Shown here in pieces: positions 43,924 through 62,481 of a DNA stretch of 64,000 nt. Each line of letters opens with the position of its first letter. Position 1 is the stretch's first letter. The translations under genes and the position numbers were made by a program. The DNA comes from Syngnathus acus (taxonomy: Eukaryota; Chordata; Actinopteri; Syngnathiformes; Syngnathidae). The stretch is taken from contig NC_051089.1 of the NCBI RefSeq assembly GCF_901709675.1, positions 11,521,976 to 11,585,975 on the forward strand, in the 5' to 3' direction. The notes under the pieces are model-generated. The model was given only the letters and a program-made list of their open reading frames with translations, was not told where the DNA came from and did not search any database.

Positions 43924-46900
43924 CAGGACTGTTTAAGAATGAAAATATTGGAATGTTCCACAACAATACTTCAGAAAATGCAAATTGTGAAAGCACATAA
44001 GAGTAACTCAAAATGAAGGTCATTTGCACAAAGTCTCAATGCCGACAAACTCAAACCAAAATTGCTGCAGAGCATGCCTAATTCCTTCAAAGACGTTTGA
44101 GATTATGGAAGAACGTGAGTCCCCTGATTGGTAAGGAATCCATACCACAACATCAACGGTCTTGCACTTAAGTTAAAGTAGAACCATCTTTTTTTTCTCG
44201 CAAACATCTCAGCAATTAGAAGCACAAAGGGGAAGTTAGCCTCTGGTCTCATTAAAGTGAAAGCTACGTTTGGGTCTGACTTCTTAGAATGCACTAATTG
44301 TCATTAGAGGCATGCAGAAGTCGAGAACAGACGTGGCAATCAAGAAATTCATGACTTTGGGGGTGGGGGGGGTCTCGCACAAATCGCCACTGCTGAGAAT
44401 ATGGAATGATTTTAGTGGTTTCCTTTGTTTTGTATGCTGGTACTGAAACCAGAGAAGGATCATTGCAGTGCAATACGCAAGCTCACAAGCTCACTTCATT
44501 CCCATCTCAGTTCCAAATTCAGAGTAAGGTCCCATTGCATTCTCGGACTCTTGCTTCCAGTAGGCTGCACACCACAAACACATTTTTGTAATTTGTCTAC
44601 CGCATAGAATTTTTAGCCAGCAACTCTGCTCTGTGAACATTTGTCTTAATTCATCCCAAGAGAAGGCTGAATGTCAATCATGTAGTTTTTGTTTCCTATG
44701 AGGCATAGCAATATTTGCTTTGTGAATTACAACCCATTTAAGAATCCCCGAGAGTTAGTCCTCAAAGCCTTGTCTAAACATTTATGATCATTTCCACAAT
44801 TACTGCAGAGACATCAGCCTCCAACAGTGTCTCCTTGCAATACTCTAAAAGTATTCACGTCGGAAGAGTGAATTAATTATCTCAGGGTCTGTCTATTCGT
44901 AGCACCATTTTAGACTGTTGGGGTTCAGCTTTTGCTTTCTAAATTCTATGATAATTGGGGATCTCTTGGGATCGGAGGCTCACAACATTAGCGCCAACTA
45001 AAAATAACTGACTTGTAAAACACACGCAGACAGAGTAACACAATTTTTAAACAGACAGGGGTTTGCAGAAAATGAGTTTGGTTTTATAAGCGTAACCAAG
45101 ATGCAAGGCGAATCAAATCAGAAATTAGCAGCGGTCTTGTTTATTGATTCATTCCAGGAAATTGCATGCTTGAATCTTATACAAGTTAGTAATGACGTAA
45201 ATTGTTGTTTATATATATTTCTAAAATACGCAGTTACGAAAGGTTTCTAGAGAAGAGAAGATTCTGACATTTGAGGAGATACGCAAACACAAAAGTTGGC
45301 AAACGTTGTCACTCAAGTTGTGTTGTAAATCTTAAACATGTCCATTCTAGATGTAGTTAGGCTTCTAATGATATATAGGCATTTTTTCCTCAAAGGTTGA
45401 TGTAAATATTTGGCCATCCAGTGAGTAAGGGGCGTAGGAGTCTGTGAATATTATCCCATCCATTAGAGTCAACTTTTTAAAGTAATATTTATGGTTGTGG
45501 CGAGTGACTTTCCTCACATTCACTTAAATGACCCTTTTTCACGTCCATTCCTATTGAAATATGCAAACCGGCGTTTTCAAGCAAGCGCGCTGGATGTTTT
45601 TGATTCCAGCTTAGGCACACCCCAAAAATGACTTCACATCTTTTATAAACCTTGAAAGGGGTCTATAGTCTAATAAAAGTTGTTATTTAAAACACTACCA
45701 AGCTTCAACACAATTTGAGAGGAAAAAAAGGAAAGATTACAAAAACGAGGGGGGGGGGGGTTGTTGTGCATAGCTTTAAATTAGTTTTACACTTAAATAT
45801 CAGCTAGAGAAAAGCAACTCCAGGGCCTAACGTGAGAACGACGACTGCTTCCAGTTAACAACTTGGCAGCTAAATTATGCACTTACAATAAGCGATTGAG
45901 AGCAGATTGACTGCGGCCGCCAAAGAGGAATTACATTAAACTAGATGAGAGACAACAGAGCTGAAGGTCAATTGGTGGCAGAGGCCACAAAAATATTTTC
46001 ACATTTCAAGAATTTCATCCTCACAAATTGGTTTTAATATCACCAAAAATACACTTGGTTATTTTTGCTACAGCGGTTTTAGGAGGGTGTACAACAACAT
46101 TGAGCTTCATTCAGAATTTTGACAAAGAAATAATGCAGGTTGGCGTGTGACAGCAGGATTTTTACACAGTACATAAGTACACACGAGGCTGCACACTTTG
46201 AAGCGCCTCTTCCTGGGTGTTAGCGCAGTAAAATAACACATGGTCGCACCTCAGCCTGACCCCTCAGCATCCGTCTGATCTGGGGCATGAACTTTATCTT
46301 TTACTGTCTCCTTTGAGTGAATGATTGGGTGTTGTGTGTGAAATATAGTCAGTGAAATGTACGGTTCCTCAGTCAAACAATTTTGGTGAATGTATTAAAT
46401 CGTTAAAAAAATGACAAAGGTGAATTTGTGAAATAGCAAACCAAGGTAAGTCTAGCCTCGGCAGTAATAAAAATAAAAACTTCAACTATATCTTTAAACT
46501 GATGTACAAAGATCAAAGCGATTTTGCCCTCAGAAGAACACGATGTTAAATATCCCGAAGAGGAATGAGTGAATATTAACAAGTTTTGAATTGTTCGAAG
46601 TTAAATGTCAAATGGCTGCAGGCGGTGCATTAGGTTGGTTGTAATTAGACTTGTTAAATGCGGTGTTGTGTTTAGCTGTCGGGAATATCCTGATCCAATT
46701 TAATGCACGAACAGCTGTCAGGGATCTCGCTCTGAACTGCTCACCATATTTGTTCATGTACAAGAAGCCATTCTTGTATCAACACACTGGTCATAAACAA
46801 GTGTGTTCTTCTAAAGAAAAAAAAAAAGGAAATTTTCTACCTTTCATTTTATAATACTAAGCAATGAGTGTACAATATGCTGTTTTGGCCAGGATATTTT

Positions 46901-49364
46901 TGTTCAACGAATGCTTGGCAAACAGTACATGGCTTTATCGTGCAAGTCCTGCCACATAGACCCTGACTCGACCGAACTGGACAATTACAGAGTACAGTCA
47001 GTGACTCACACTTGACCCTTGCACACAAACCAACATTCTGCAACAAAGAGAAAATAGATAATTAGAGCTAGAGAGAAAACAAAATAAAATATTACAATGT
47101 GGATGTTAGAGAGGATGGTGGAAATGATTTTTTCCCCCCCCCAAATAAGAACAGAACAGAGGTCAACCACAAGACAATAGATTGTTTGCAACCATGTAGG
47201 CCATTTTGTATAATTTTGCAATTAGACTTGTTTACTTTGTAATTTGGGTATAGTTGATGCCGTTTTATTTGTGGCAGGAGTTTCTAAATAAGATGACATT
47301 TTCAACACTAGCATATGTGAATCATTTACTTACAGTAAACTTTAGTCTGCGACTGTTTGTAATCATGGGCTCGGATGACCGGTGCGGCTTTTGTATCATC
47401 TTTTTTACATATTTTTAAGAATTTTTACAATACAACATTGTTGGCTAACCGCACAATGATACAATAAATACTACTATATAAGAATAGCTGAATCAGCTGT
47501 TTTGACTGACAGTTTGAGGGGTGTAAAATTGTAATATGGGCCTGGTTTGAGGTTACAGCAGCGCTTCATCTTACTGGGAAGTGTTACCAGTATTGTACAA
47601 ACTCTTGCCTTTCCTAATAATACCTGACCCCAAAGAAGGGGCGTTTTTGTGTGGGGTTTTTTTTTTTTCTCCCATGGTCTTGAAGAGATTGCGTGAACTG
47701 AAAAGGTTTAAATCAGGGTAAACATTATAAAACAAAACAAAAGTTGTATATTTTAAGGTCATACTGATACTGGTTACAAGAAATATAAATAGTCTGTTAT
47801 ATATGTTTTCTGTTGGTTACAATTCTGAATTTCCGAGTCGTACATATTTTCATACGTGATGAATTTCTTTGTTGACGAAGATTGCTGTGTTTTTGGACTC
47901 TCATTTAAAACCAATATTATGAAATGACTCCACATAGTCGAGCTTGGTTATTGAAAGACTACTTTCTTAAAGGAAAGATGTGAACTTGAACTGGAGGAGA
48001 TTGCTGTCCTGGGCATTTAGTGTTCCACTGTAACTTTCTCTTTGATACCAAATGCTTCCAGATGAATGTCTTAGCGTCATTTGAGTGGCTGTTTCCTTTT
48101 CAGTCCCGCTCCGTCTTCTTCCAAAAACGTCATGCGTGTGCTTCTTCACTCAGCTGGCATGCAGATTGTTTGAAACACCCCCCACCTCCCTCATCCAGGC
48201 CCAACTCGCACATGCTTTTCAAAAGAGACCAACAAATTGCGTGCTGTTAATATGCCGTAGTTAATTGTGGTGGTGCATTTAACAACTGTAAAACAAAAGG
48301 GGGTTTCAGACTGCGGGGTGCAGTGATAATAAGACTCGAGAGGTTCAAACGCATAAAGAGTAGTAACTATATTGACTTGAAAAGAGCCGTGTGTGGCTTC
48401 ACTTGGTTAAATGGCGCGCTTAATGAGGTCGCTATGAAGCCTGCTAGCAGTGGTGGGTCATCTCGAAATGAGCAGCATGACTGTTTTACAAAGTGTTGTG
48501 TATGATGATATATTTTATAAAGCAGACTCACAATCATTTCGTGACAAATGACTGATTTGAATTGAACTTTTCAAAAGATTAATTGGACATCAAATCAAGC
48601 CTCAGTTCAGTGCCCGTCCCAAACTCGAACAAAGCCAGGAAGGGCAACCCTCAACAGGGAAATTTGGGATTAAGAAGATTCTGAGGCAGCCTCTCACATG
48701 AGATCCAAAAAAATCAAAGTTGAATGGTAACCTGTCACAGGGAAACACCAGAAATGTCACAAAGCTTTGAGCTACTTCATTACAAAACAAAATAAATACT
48801 GTACGCATGACCATTGTTGGTTCAAGAAAATAACGATGACATACACCTGAAAATGAGGTGTAAAGATAATTTCAGTAAAAAAAAAAAATTCACAGCTCAT
48901 GAACAGGGCAGAGTCCATTAAAATTCCTTCTGAGGCATGATTTGTTTTGGTGCTTATTTAATCTTTTCAAAGTAGTTACTGGTTTTTCAAACCATTCATT
49001 GAATTCATCAAAGGAATGTGTGCAATGTGTTATGAAAAGTCCCAATTATTAACTATTTCATGAATATTAGTGTCCTTGAAAATGGATATCAGGAACAGAT
49101 TAATTAGTTTAATACCATAATCTTTTTTTCCTGTTGTAGTGTGGACCTAACACTCTTTAGTTTCTAATTCACAGCGTGCTGCTGTTGTCTGCCTGAACAA
49201 AGCAAATGGTTGAACCAAAGGGAGACAGACATCTGTTTCTGTTTACCGGTGACATCTGTTGCTGTGAATTAGTCATAAATAACATTTGCTTGACTTACCA
49301 TTGTGCTTTGGAGCACACAGAAACAATGGTTTACATCTTGGAGTAAAATATTACAACTCAGCGA

Positions 49365-49515
49365 CATGGTGAAGTACTGGTTAGCACGTCAGCCTCACAG
49401 TTCAGAGGCACAGGGTGCAATTCCAGCTCCGACCTTCTTGTGTTGAGTTTGCATGTTCTCCCCGTGCCTGCGTGGGTTTTCTCCGGGTGCTCCAGTTTCC
49501 TCCCACGCTGCAAAG
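49365..49515 (+). repeat. SINE-like fish dispersed repeat, 5' portion
   Basis: The phrases ACTGGTTAGCACGTCAGCCT, TTTGCATGTTCTCCCCGTGC, CTGCGTGGGTTTTCTCCGGG and TCCAGTTTCCTCCCACGCTG are the well-known leading half of a repeat abundant in percomorph fish. It shares the TTTGCATGTTCTCC segment (reversed) with 9657-9983. Confidence 0.75.
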
Positions 49516-52500
49516 ACATGCATGACAGGTGCTACCTGTCAATAGTGATTGTTTTAAAATATATCCCATATTTCTGCGGTTCATGTGTGACCATGAACCA
49601 CAATCTTCCTGATATTAATCTGGCTGCAGCCCTCATTGAATTTTGTTCTTCCGATATTTTTTTCCGATATTTCCGATATTGAGAGAGCAATTACTACTCT
49701 AATTGGATACTTAACAATAACTGATGACATGTATTCTGGTCACGGATCGTATTTTTGTATTGCATCTATTCCTGCTACTATGACAGAGACACTTTCCGAT
49801 AATATTTTAAAATCCAAGAAACGATCAATTGTCTGGGTTTATCATATGAACCCTAAATTAGGAGGTGAGGCATTTCAACTTTATCACTCCAGGAAACACA
49901 ATTTTATTGTCTTGACAAACGTTCTTTTTATATTAGTCACAGAGGACATTGGCGACACAAAATAAACAGTCCTAGCCAAATGGGAGGGAGGGATCACACC
50001 ATTTAACCTAATAAGGGCAGGGAGGCCTGTTTCAAAATGTGCTTTTATTCAAGTCGTATCTTGCGTTGCGTGAGAATTTTACATATATTACACACCTGTG
50101 AATCACTATTGTACAGTAGTTATGCATAGAACGAACCCCAAAAATGTCTGCTTCCAATCAAAGCAACACTCGGCTAAGAGAGACCACCCTTTAGTGCAGA
50201 TTTAGGGCTGAAGAAACACCTGCAAAGCCCCTTTCACACTGGCATACACATTTTGTATCCCACTTGGGGTTAGACACCTGCAGAGTTTTGTTTGTGCTGT
50301 TAATAATATTCAAAGCACATTCAAGCACACATTTTGACAAGTTGAATTTGTGTGTTCTCGGTTAAAGACTATTATAGACTGTTCCTATTTTATGGCTGTA
50401 CACCAAACACGCCTTCATAGGAGCACGTGGCCAAGAATCCATTGAGCCATTGTCTGTTTACAAAGGAGTGACCGCTATTGATCACAGTTCCTTAACAATA
50501 GCAAGACAAAATAAAAGTGACATGAATGACATCAATTGTGGAAGCACGCATTACACAGTGAACTTAAGATAGTCTGACTCTAGACATTACAGGTTCACCC
50601 AACGACTTCAATAGTACCCCAAGTAAACAAACCCTTCTACTGTAGGTCACTTGACGTAGAAGAGCAATTGAGAAAATATACTGAACCATCCAAACATTTT
50701 ACACAGAACGGAGTTTTTGGTTCCCAGTCTGTCTCACTCTGCAGTCTTGCATTTTCAGGTCTGGCACAGATTCAGGCAAGTTAAGAATCCAAAAGTCATT
50801 ACAGTTGTGTTGGTCAAAGTGCACTCTGCATCTTGTAGCAAATTGTCTCACAAAAGACAATGGAATAGACTTTTGGGATGGTGCAGGCACAACAGCAGGG
50901 GCGGTACCGTCAATCCAATATCGTGCGAAACGGAGAATTGAGACTAACAGAAGTTCAACAGGCCTTGGCCGACCGACGGCTCAATTACAGCCAGCTCCCC
51001 CATATGTCATTCACGTGGATGCGTTTGGTTTCACAGAAACAAAGACGCCCCCACAAAGTGAGGCAATTGGAGAGGCCATCAGTCCATCTGAAGTTCTCCT
51101 CATGCCTGTCTGAAACACCGGCCTTTGCATGCAAGACGGGCATAAACCTCCCTTCTTTGTCTATTCCACACCCACCCAGCAACTTGCAAAAAGTGTGGTC
51201 ACGCATAAGGAGCCTGAGCAAGCTGCTGACTGCTGCCTCTTCAAAGAAGCCCGCAATAAAAGTAAAAGTGTATAAATGTGAGTGCCTTGATATAATGTTT
51301 CATTTGTATTGCTGGTTTGGCTCTATAAAATAGACGTAATTTGGCATGTGTTAAGACTTGATGTAGGAAACAAGTCAGATAAAGCTATTGTAAGAAATAG
51401 ACTCAGGAACAGACAAACAGAAATAGTCTCACTGGAGTCATTGCAGGTAAACTGCAAGATCTCCCCTTGCGAATTATGTAATCGGCCGTGCCGTGTTACG
51501 TGGGCAGTTGTAAACTTTTGGACAGTTGTAATATTTATGAATAAAATCCGGTGACATCTATCACATACTACATTTGCCTGCAATCACAAACAACAAAATC
51601 CCATTACGCCACCTGCGCTGCACAATAGCCCTCCTTTTAGGTAGTCTAAAATTTCATCTTATTTTTTCTCACCAAAATGAAAGATGCGGAAACACACAGA
51701 GAGGCGCAACACAGCCCCGAACATATTAGAATAGAGTTGCACGAAAACAAACTTATGCTTGTTTTCATGCCGAGAGCACCCGCACCAATCTACCAAAATA
51801 GGACCCAGAGAGATGATCCGGTGGAGTAACTTTAGGATTTCATCTCTGCTGTTAGCAAATGATGTGGTTCTGATGACAACATCAAGTATACCTTTATTTT
51901 CTTTGTTTGCCCTGAGAGATGAGCTGCGGAGTTATCTCATATCGAAAATCAAAATGTGAGATAACTTGTGCTTCCAGGTGTTACTTGGACCAAAATAAAA
52001 CATTAATAATGGATGGACCAGTTAAGTCAACAATTAAATGAGTGTTCAGGAGATTCCAGGCGTGTGCCAAGTCTGAACACTTTCCTGGAGCTGGTTGATT
52101 TGCTCCTTTGTGGTTAAATGTTTGCACAATGACTCATAAAATAATATGTCTGCCACCTGAATATGAAATATATTTAGCAACACAGTTGTACAAATATAGA
52201 ATTAAGTAAAATCATATTGGTTTTACTCTTTATTTAACACATGGATTTTGTATAATAGTCATTATCTCATCAGGTAAGCTAATCATATAATAATTCTGAA
52301 TATGTTTATGATTTGGGGGTTTAATTCGACTATGAAGGTGAATTACAGCCCTCTAAGAACAGGAGAGTAAAGCGATATATTTTTAAAAATTAGATCATCA
52401 TTAAATGAGATCATTGTAAAACAATCATCCCCTGACATCAATCACAACAGATCCTCTGCACTCTACCCCCAATTCTCACGCTATCACACTGATGTCATTT

Positions 52501-52825
52501 AAAAGCTCTTCTCAGGGGATTATTATTTGTTCGTCACTAGCAGTAAAAAACTTTCATCTCGTTATGCTCCGTTAGAGAAAAAAGGTATGCAAACATTGGG
52601 ACTAAGCAGATAATGATACCTATTAAAGGCACTAAACACCACGAATGAGAAACTTTGGATCTCTTTCGACAAGTGATGAGGCCCTCCCTTCACATGAAAA
52701 GCAAGTGCAGACCACGATACAACTTTGTTTTATTTTTCCCGTCTAACCACCTGCGTCATTCAAGCTAGTGCCAGTTAAGACATAAAGCAAATGAAAGCCA
52801 GATTTATGCGTTGGGGTCTAGTAGT

Positions 52826-52876
52826 ACACGCGCACGCACACAAACGCACGCACGCACACACACAGACACACACACC
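52826..52876. repeat. CA-rich microsatellite
   Basis: An imperfect run of (CGCA)n and (CA)n units. Confidence 0.85.
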
Positions 52877-55800
52877 GGCACTGTACACAACAGTCATTAG
52901 ACGAGCCATCTGTTCAATGCTCGCATGCTAAGCTGTAATTTTCAAAACCTGGTGCATGTGTCTGTGTTTGTCTATTTGCTTGCATGTGGTGATATTTTCT
53001 AGTTGTCAAGTGACCACACAATAGATTGAGTCTGATCATGTTTACCCCGCCCCAAAGGCCCTATCCTCGGGCAAACCCACGAAACTCGATACTCTCATTT
53101 GGCCGCACATACACTGACTTTGACACAGTTACTGCACCATGCCCCCACGTTTTGAGGGTAAACAACTCCAGACTGATGAGGCTGAATGGAATTCCCATCG
53201 TTGTGGGAAAAATGCCCAGAGGCATTTGGAAGTCCGCTTCTCCGTCGCCTCTTAATTCTTTACAGATTGTAAACCTCCAGATTTGTATATTATATGACTC
53301 TTCTAAAATTCTTGGGACCTCTCTGCAGTTCATGACAAACCCCAAAACTAACCATAAAAAACAATGTAATTTCCCGTCCCGTTCTTTGAAGGCAGAAGAA
53401 ATACACAATACTCTGTTGCATGTGTGTGTAAAATACAGTCTGTCATCAGAGCAGATATTCCCTCTATGGTGGCAAATATGCATGAATCAATTACTTTTGA
53501 TATGACCCTCGAAGTAAGAAAGGTCATCAATACCTGTGTGTATAAAATCTATCCATTCATTTTCTATACCGGCTGTCAATGTTCTCTCGAAGCTGCTCTC
53601 TTGCGCAATTGCCCCCCGCCCAAATTGAAGATGGTTTGGCACATGTGGTTGACGGAACGAGAAGAAACGTGAGCGCAACTAGGAAATGCCGAACCACAAA
53701 TATTCAGGCGTTCAATGTATTTGAGCAATTAGTGAGGTGCCTGATGGATATGGTCACGGGTGTGTATGAAAGCAGTCACACAGACACTTGCTGTATCAAA
53801 ACATACATAGTACATAAAAAAGATTGAGCCACACTGTGATAAAGATGTCTTCTTCCCATTTCGAGGTTTCTTTCTTTGCCAAAATTGTAATTTGGTGCCA
53901 TTTGACATGCCACTCGTAAACATATCAATGCGATCTCGGTGTGAACCTCGGCCTTTCGCAATGGAAAATTACTATTTGCGAGCGGCTGGAAAAATCTCAC
54001 ATGGCTCCTTGCTAAGAGCCTCAGCTCAAAGCGAATGAATCACGAGTAGAGGCGTAAACAAAGCGGGACTTAATGGATGAATGTGATATCTTGTATTTGA
54101 CCGCTGGGATAAGAGACATGCTGGACAAATACGTAGGTCTAATGCTGCCTGCCTGCATTGTTGACAAAGACATTGTACCTGCGTCACCGCTTGTGCTTCG
54201 ATTGACCTTTACCCCATTAAAGAGATAAACGTATATTTGTGGAGGTTTTCATTTTTCTTTCTTCCCTTTCTATTACGAAAGTAAACGTGCAAGATGATGA
54301 CTTAACGGTCTGCATCATCTGTTGTGTAACGCGCGGATCACACAGAAATGCAGACTAACAACAAGGGGTAACAAATTCTTATTTTATTGTCATATCATCC
54401 ACTAATTGGGAATACATGAATAAATATGGCCTGTTGTTCTGATATCATCATAAATCACTCGTGCGCAAATGACACTGTGGCAATGAATCAGACAAATATG
54501 ATAAATGAGGAGAAGATTATAGCTCAAGGGTAAAGACAGAATAATTGAAGGATGCCATCATGCTTGTTTTTACAAGTTTTACAGAAGTAGGGCAATGATT
54601 TTATTCCACTTTTGACAATCACAATTAAAACATGACAGAATAAGAAAGGGGCAGCTGATAGATTGCCATGCATTATCTCATCAGCAGGGACTTTCTACTG
54701 CCCTGTCTTGCCTTGACTGGACGACGTGTTTGCACTTCATAAGCAACAATGAATTCTTTATTGCTTCTCCTTTCTTCTTCTAGGTGATTTCATTATGTCT
54801 AATTCTTCTGGTATTTTAGTCATCAGAAACCACAGGCGTACGTGCCTGACTTCACATCTGTAATTTTTTAAATATGTGGACACCCTCAATTTGGCTCACT
54901 TATTTCAAGGCGCCGCAACATTTTGTACAATTTTATGACATGCAACAAATATTTGCCTTTAATAATATAATAATACAGTCAATCCCAGTTCATTTTGTGT
55001 TTTTTTTGTGTGTGTCTGTACTTTGACTGACGTACGCGTGAGTGCTTCTGGCACTTTAATGCCTAAAAAGTTCAAGTTATGGACTGAATGGCAGCATCCT
55101 TTGATTGTGAAGCGCAACATTAACTTTTACATCCTAAGTGGCGGATCAGTTCTCTTTTGAGCATGTTAGTGTGTTGACAAATTTGTTAATTAACAATGTA
55201 AAAGTAATTTTTAAGCATGTAAAACATGACAAATCAGAGCGGAGGTATCAGCCTTGCCCCCATCCATTTTTTTTTTGCTGTTGGTGTTTATAACGACAAG
55301 CTGATTGCTGCTTATTAGGTCTTTATGTTGATCTGATTGTTCATAAATTCATCATCATCTAATTAATTTATCATTTGTTGATAGACACGAAGCACGCACT
55401 GTTGTTCCAATGACTCATCTCACACACGAAACAAAAGGGCGTGAACAAACTGGAGCACGTCTGCAGCATGTGCAGACATATTGTGGTTTCTATGTGAATG
55501 CAGTCAGATGAGGATCTGTGGATACACTCTTCCCTCTCATGCCAGTATTTATAATTTATGACTGGATATTATAAATATTATGGACCAATTCACTTCATAG
55601 CATGATACACTTGTATTTTTCACTCACACTCATCAGATATTGTTTTTGTTTTTCCAGTAAACCAATGACATCAACTCTTTGCAGGATTTTTCAACACAGC
55701 AATCTCCCCCAAAAATATTCATTGTGTTCTAGAGTTTAGAGTCATAAAGGAGCGGTAAACTGATATTTGGGCCAATAAATAAAGAATCCCAGATAAAATA

Positions 55801-56879
55801 TATCTATAAATACACCATAGACAAAATAATATACAGACTCAAATTAGCTTATAAAGATGGGAAATATTGCTAATATGTGTTCCTACAATTAATAAGATAA
55901 TGCATGTTTTGTTAAGAAATAATAATTTAAAAAGAACAACATATAAAAATACATTTGCTTTTTTCTAATGATAAAGGTCTTTCCTGAGTACATTTTTTAG
56001 ATAGAAAAAAATAACATCTCTTACATTTTATGTTGTATTGTATCTGTATTAACAATTATGTTGAAACCTCTAAGTGAATTGAATGAGAAACCGCTAACAT
56101 CAAGAAAACAGCATGACTATCATTTACTTAGACTCAGTATTACATTTCAGTTATCAATATTGCAGCCGATGTTATAGTACCGCCAATCTCTGTATTATAA
56201 TGATAAATGACACAAAACACGAGTGCATCCTGACTAAAATATTTGGGTTTAGTGTAGTTTGTCTTATTGCAGTTGCCGTAGCGTGACGTCATATACAGTC
56301 GCAGCAACCCCGATCTGGTATCTCCAGTGGTTTTACCCCTCTACTACTCGCTTTTTTCGATACCGCCTACATTCTGCTTCCAAAAACGTAACCACGATCT
56401 AAAACGTAACGTAAGGCCAAAGATTGGTCAGAGACAATGCTTTACTTGCATACACAAACAAATGATTTTAAGTTAGAATCTGCAAAGTTAATGATAGCCA
56501 TGTAAACAATGTCTCGTGTTCCGTGTTTTCAAAAACAAAACAAAAAAGTCTGCGGTACTTAAGCATGTATTCTTTTGCATTTTAATTATTTCGTTCATTC
56601 ATTCCTTTAATGTCTTCTGGCTGAAATAAACAGCCACAAACCAAGCGCCGGGTACAACAACCCATCGCACTCGGTTATTTTGGTGTGTGCATGCATTGCG
56701 CACAAGCGACGGTCGCTGTAAGATGACGTCACAAGCATGGTGAGGCGGATTAGTCGCAGTGGCTGTGGAAACTTTGTATTTGGGTGTAGAGCTGAGTCGA
56801 GTAGAGCAGAAGCACAGTGGAGCAGGGTAGATACCGTCGGTGAAAATGGGGCATAATGCACACAGAGAATACGTTGGAG

Positions 56880-57029
56880 AGGCTATCCAATAGCGCCATC
56901 TAGTGACGAGAGGTCGCCCGTGGCGCCTCTTTGCCACCCTGACACACCATCTCCTTCCCATCGCCGCAAAACACAGCGCAGGCCGGGCCAACTATTCGTC
57001 TCTAAACAAGGACAACAAGGACTATCATA
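56880..57029 (+). promoter_or_regulatory. cops2: cops2 promoter and 5' UTR region
   Basis: A CpG-rich block directly upstream of the cops2 start codon. It has a CCAAT box at 56886-56890 and, overlapping downstream, a CTCF-like motif on the minus strand (56906-56893, TCACTAGATGGCGC, one mismatch to the core consensus). The transcription start is inferred to lie in about 56900-56990. Confidence 0.5.
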
Positions 57030-61074
<4,045 letters not shown>

Positions 61075-61357
61075 TGCCACTGAAAAATCAAGAGACAAGA
61101 AAATGGCATGTTTGAATACATCAAGTATGCTTCCGTGCTTCGGAGACGAGCGAGACGCCACACGCTTTGAAAAACGCCACCGATGTTCAAGAAGAGCCCT
61201 GAGAATGTGTTGACTTGTCCTGGCGAGAGGAAATCACTGACACTGTTGTTTTTCATATACCAGATTGGCAGATCCTTCCATGTGCAGATATATTGGTTGT
61301 ATAAATGTGTATGAGAAGACATATGCAGTATTTTATTGTATACTGTTGCCACCTGGT

Positions 61358-61363
61358 AATAAA
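61358..61363 (+). other. cops2: Polyadenylation signal of cops2
   Basis: AATAAA 284 bases after the stop codon, with a TG-rich stretch soon after. Confidence 0.65.
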
Positions 61364-61389
61364 CTCCTGTCAGCACTTAATGGTTTAAA

Positions 61390-62150
61390 TTTGGAATGGA
61401 GTGTTTTCATCATGACAAGAGACACCTAGCTATGGAAATTATTTTATCTTGACATCCAGCTCAAGTTCCATGTATGCCTTTTGTTCTCACTAGTAGTACA
61501 ATGTTGGCATACCAGCTGACAACTGCATGCTTCTAGTACTACCACTGATGTTAAAATTCAACTGGGAATAGTTTGAGTCAAACACAATCATCGTCAATAA
61601 GTGCACAGTTTAGATGTAACGTTGTCCTGCCAGTGTTGGCAAAAAGTTTCTTATATGGACTTTCAGCTGGGTATTAAGTATATTGAGATAAAGTATGTCC
61701 TATACATCAGTCAATGGTATTGATCCTCAATGCTGGCAGCCTTTCCAGTCACTCCAAGCGTTTAGTTTAATTTAAATGTTAAATGTAGGTTTCTTAGATC
61801 TTCCTCTTCTGCTTTTCTATCCTACGGATATTGTGGATTTCCCTTATGAATGAATAAAGTATCTATTCACAGTGGAAAAGCCTACCAGAAAAGATGAACT
61901 TTATTTGAGGTTAATGATTAACTGTTGCTTAGAGCTGACTCCCATTTGACCTGAGTTTGAATGTGCTTGATTCATTCCAAATACAGTTATAGGTAGGAAG
62001 GTGTGCACGTTTTAATTTCACGTCTATTTGCCCCTCTTTAAAAGAAAGTACTGGTTTGCGGAAAGTATATCACAAAATCATTTGAACAGGGAGTGTTTAT
62101 TTTCACCATACCTACCATCGCTGACGTCACTTATTAAAGAGACTGTGCCT
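61390..62150. other. Intergenic region between cops2 and the next gene
   Basis: No gene seen. ACTAGT-type repeat words occur at 61490-61560 (CTCACTAGTAGTACAATG, TTCTAGTACTACCACTG). Confidence 0.5.
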
Positions 62151-62336
62151 AAATGACGCGATTGGACGAAGCAGCACAATCCAGCCAATAGGAGCGTCGC
62201 TGGGCCTCAACTACTTCCGCTCAGGTGACTCCCGTTTCTCACTCGAGAGTCAACTTGGCTTCAATCGCAGTGTGCCAGTGACCAACGTTTGGAGCTAACG
62301 CACTGCAACGGGACGTATCTCCGTCTCAAAGCCGGT
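62150..62336 (+). promoter_or_regulatory. Promoter of the secisbp2l-like gene
   Basis: A CpG-rich block with an inverted CCAAT box (GATTGG, about 62160) and a forward CCAAT (about 62194), a spaced pair typical of NF-Y promoters. The transcript with start codon at 62482 probably begins just downstream. Confidence 0.5.
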
Positions 62337-62403
62337 TAGTGTACCCAGTCAGAACCCGAGTGTACATATCAAGCTTAGGGGATTGTTGGTATTAACATTT
62401 ACC

Positions 62404-62433
62404 ATGAAGAAATTAAAAAGGCCTACATCCTGA
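62404..62433 (+). other. Short upstream ORF in the secisbp2l-like 5' UTR
   Basis: ATG at 62404 opens a 9-codon frame (MKKLKRPTS) that stops before the main start codon at 62482. It may reduce translation of the main frame, if the 5' UTR includes this segment. Confidence 0.35.
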
Positions 62434-62481
62434 CGTCCACTGTGGGGTCAGTGACGGACAGACGCTGTGTCGGTGACTGAC

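Larger units (their letters stand above)
42300..56880. other. Gene-poor region between fgf7 and cops2
   Basis: Over 14 kb with no exon I can support on either strand. Longer chance ORFs (for example 53026-53505 and 49636-49965) lack family likeness and splice context. The contents I can name are a MITE at 43627-43923, a fish SINE-like fragment at 49365-49515, a CA-rich tract at 52826-52876, and short simple repeats such as the G run near 45751. The position beside fgf7 makes distal enhancers plausible. Confidence 0.55.

Noticed and set aside
49636-49965. 109-codon ORF that might be a galk2, fam227b or transposon exon
   Set aside because: No sugar-kinase or other motif, no acceptor or donor at sensible positions, and no likeness to transposases.
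53026-53505. 159-codon ORF in the fgf7-cops2 interval
   Set aside because: Low-complexity-free but unlike any protein I know, no splice or promoter context, and an overlapping antisense ORF of similar length. Most likely chance.
56599-56991. 130-codon minus-strand ORF upstream of cops2
   Set aside because: It lies in the CpG-rich cops2 promoter and 5' UTR, has no motif, and overlaps another ORF in a different frame on the same strand. Read as a chance product of high GC.
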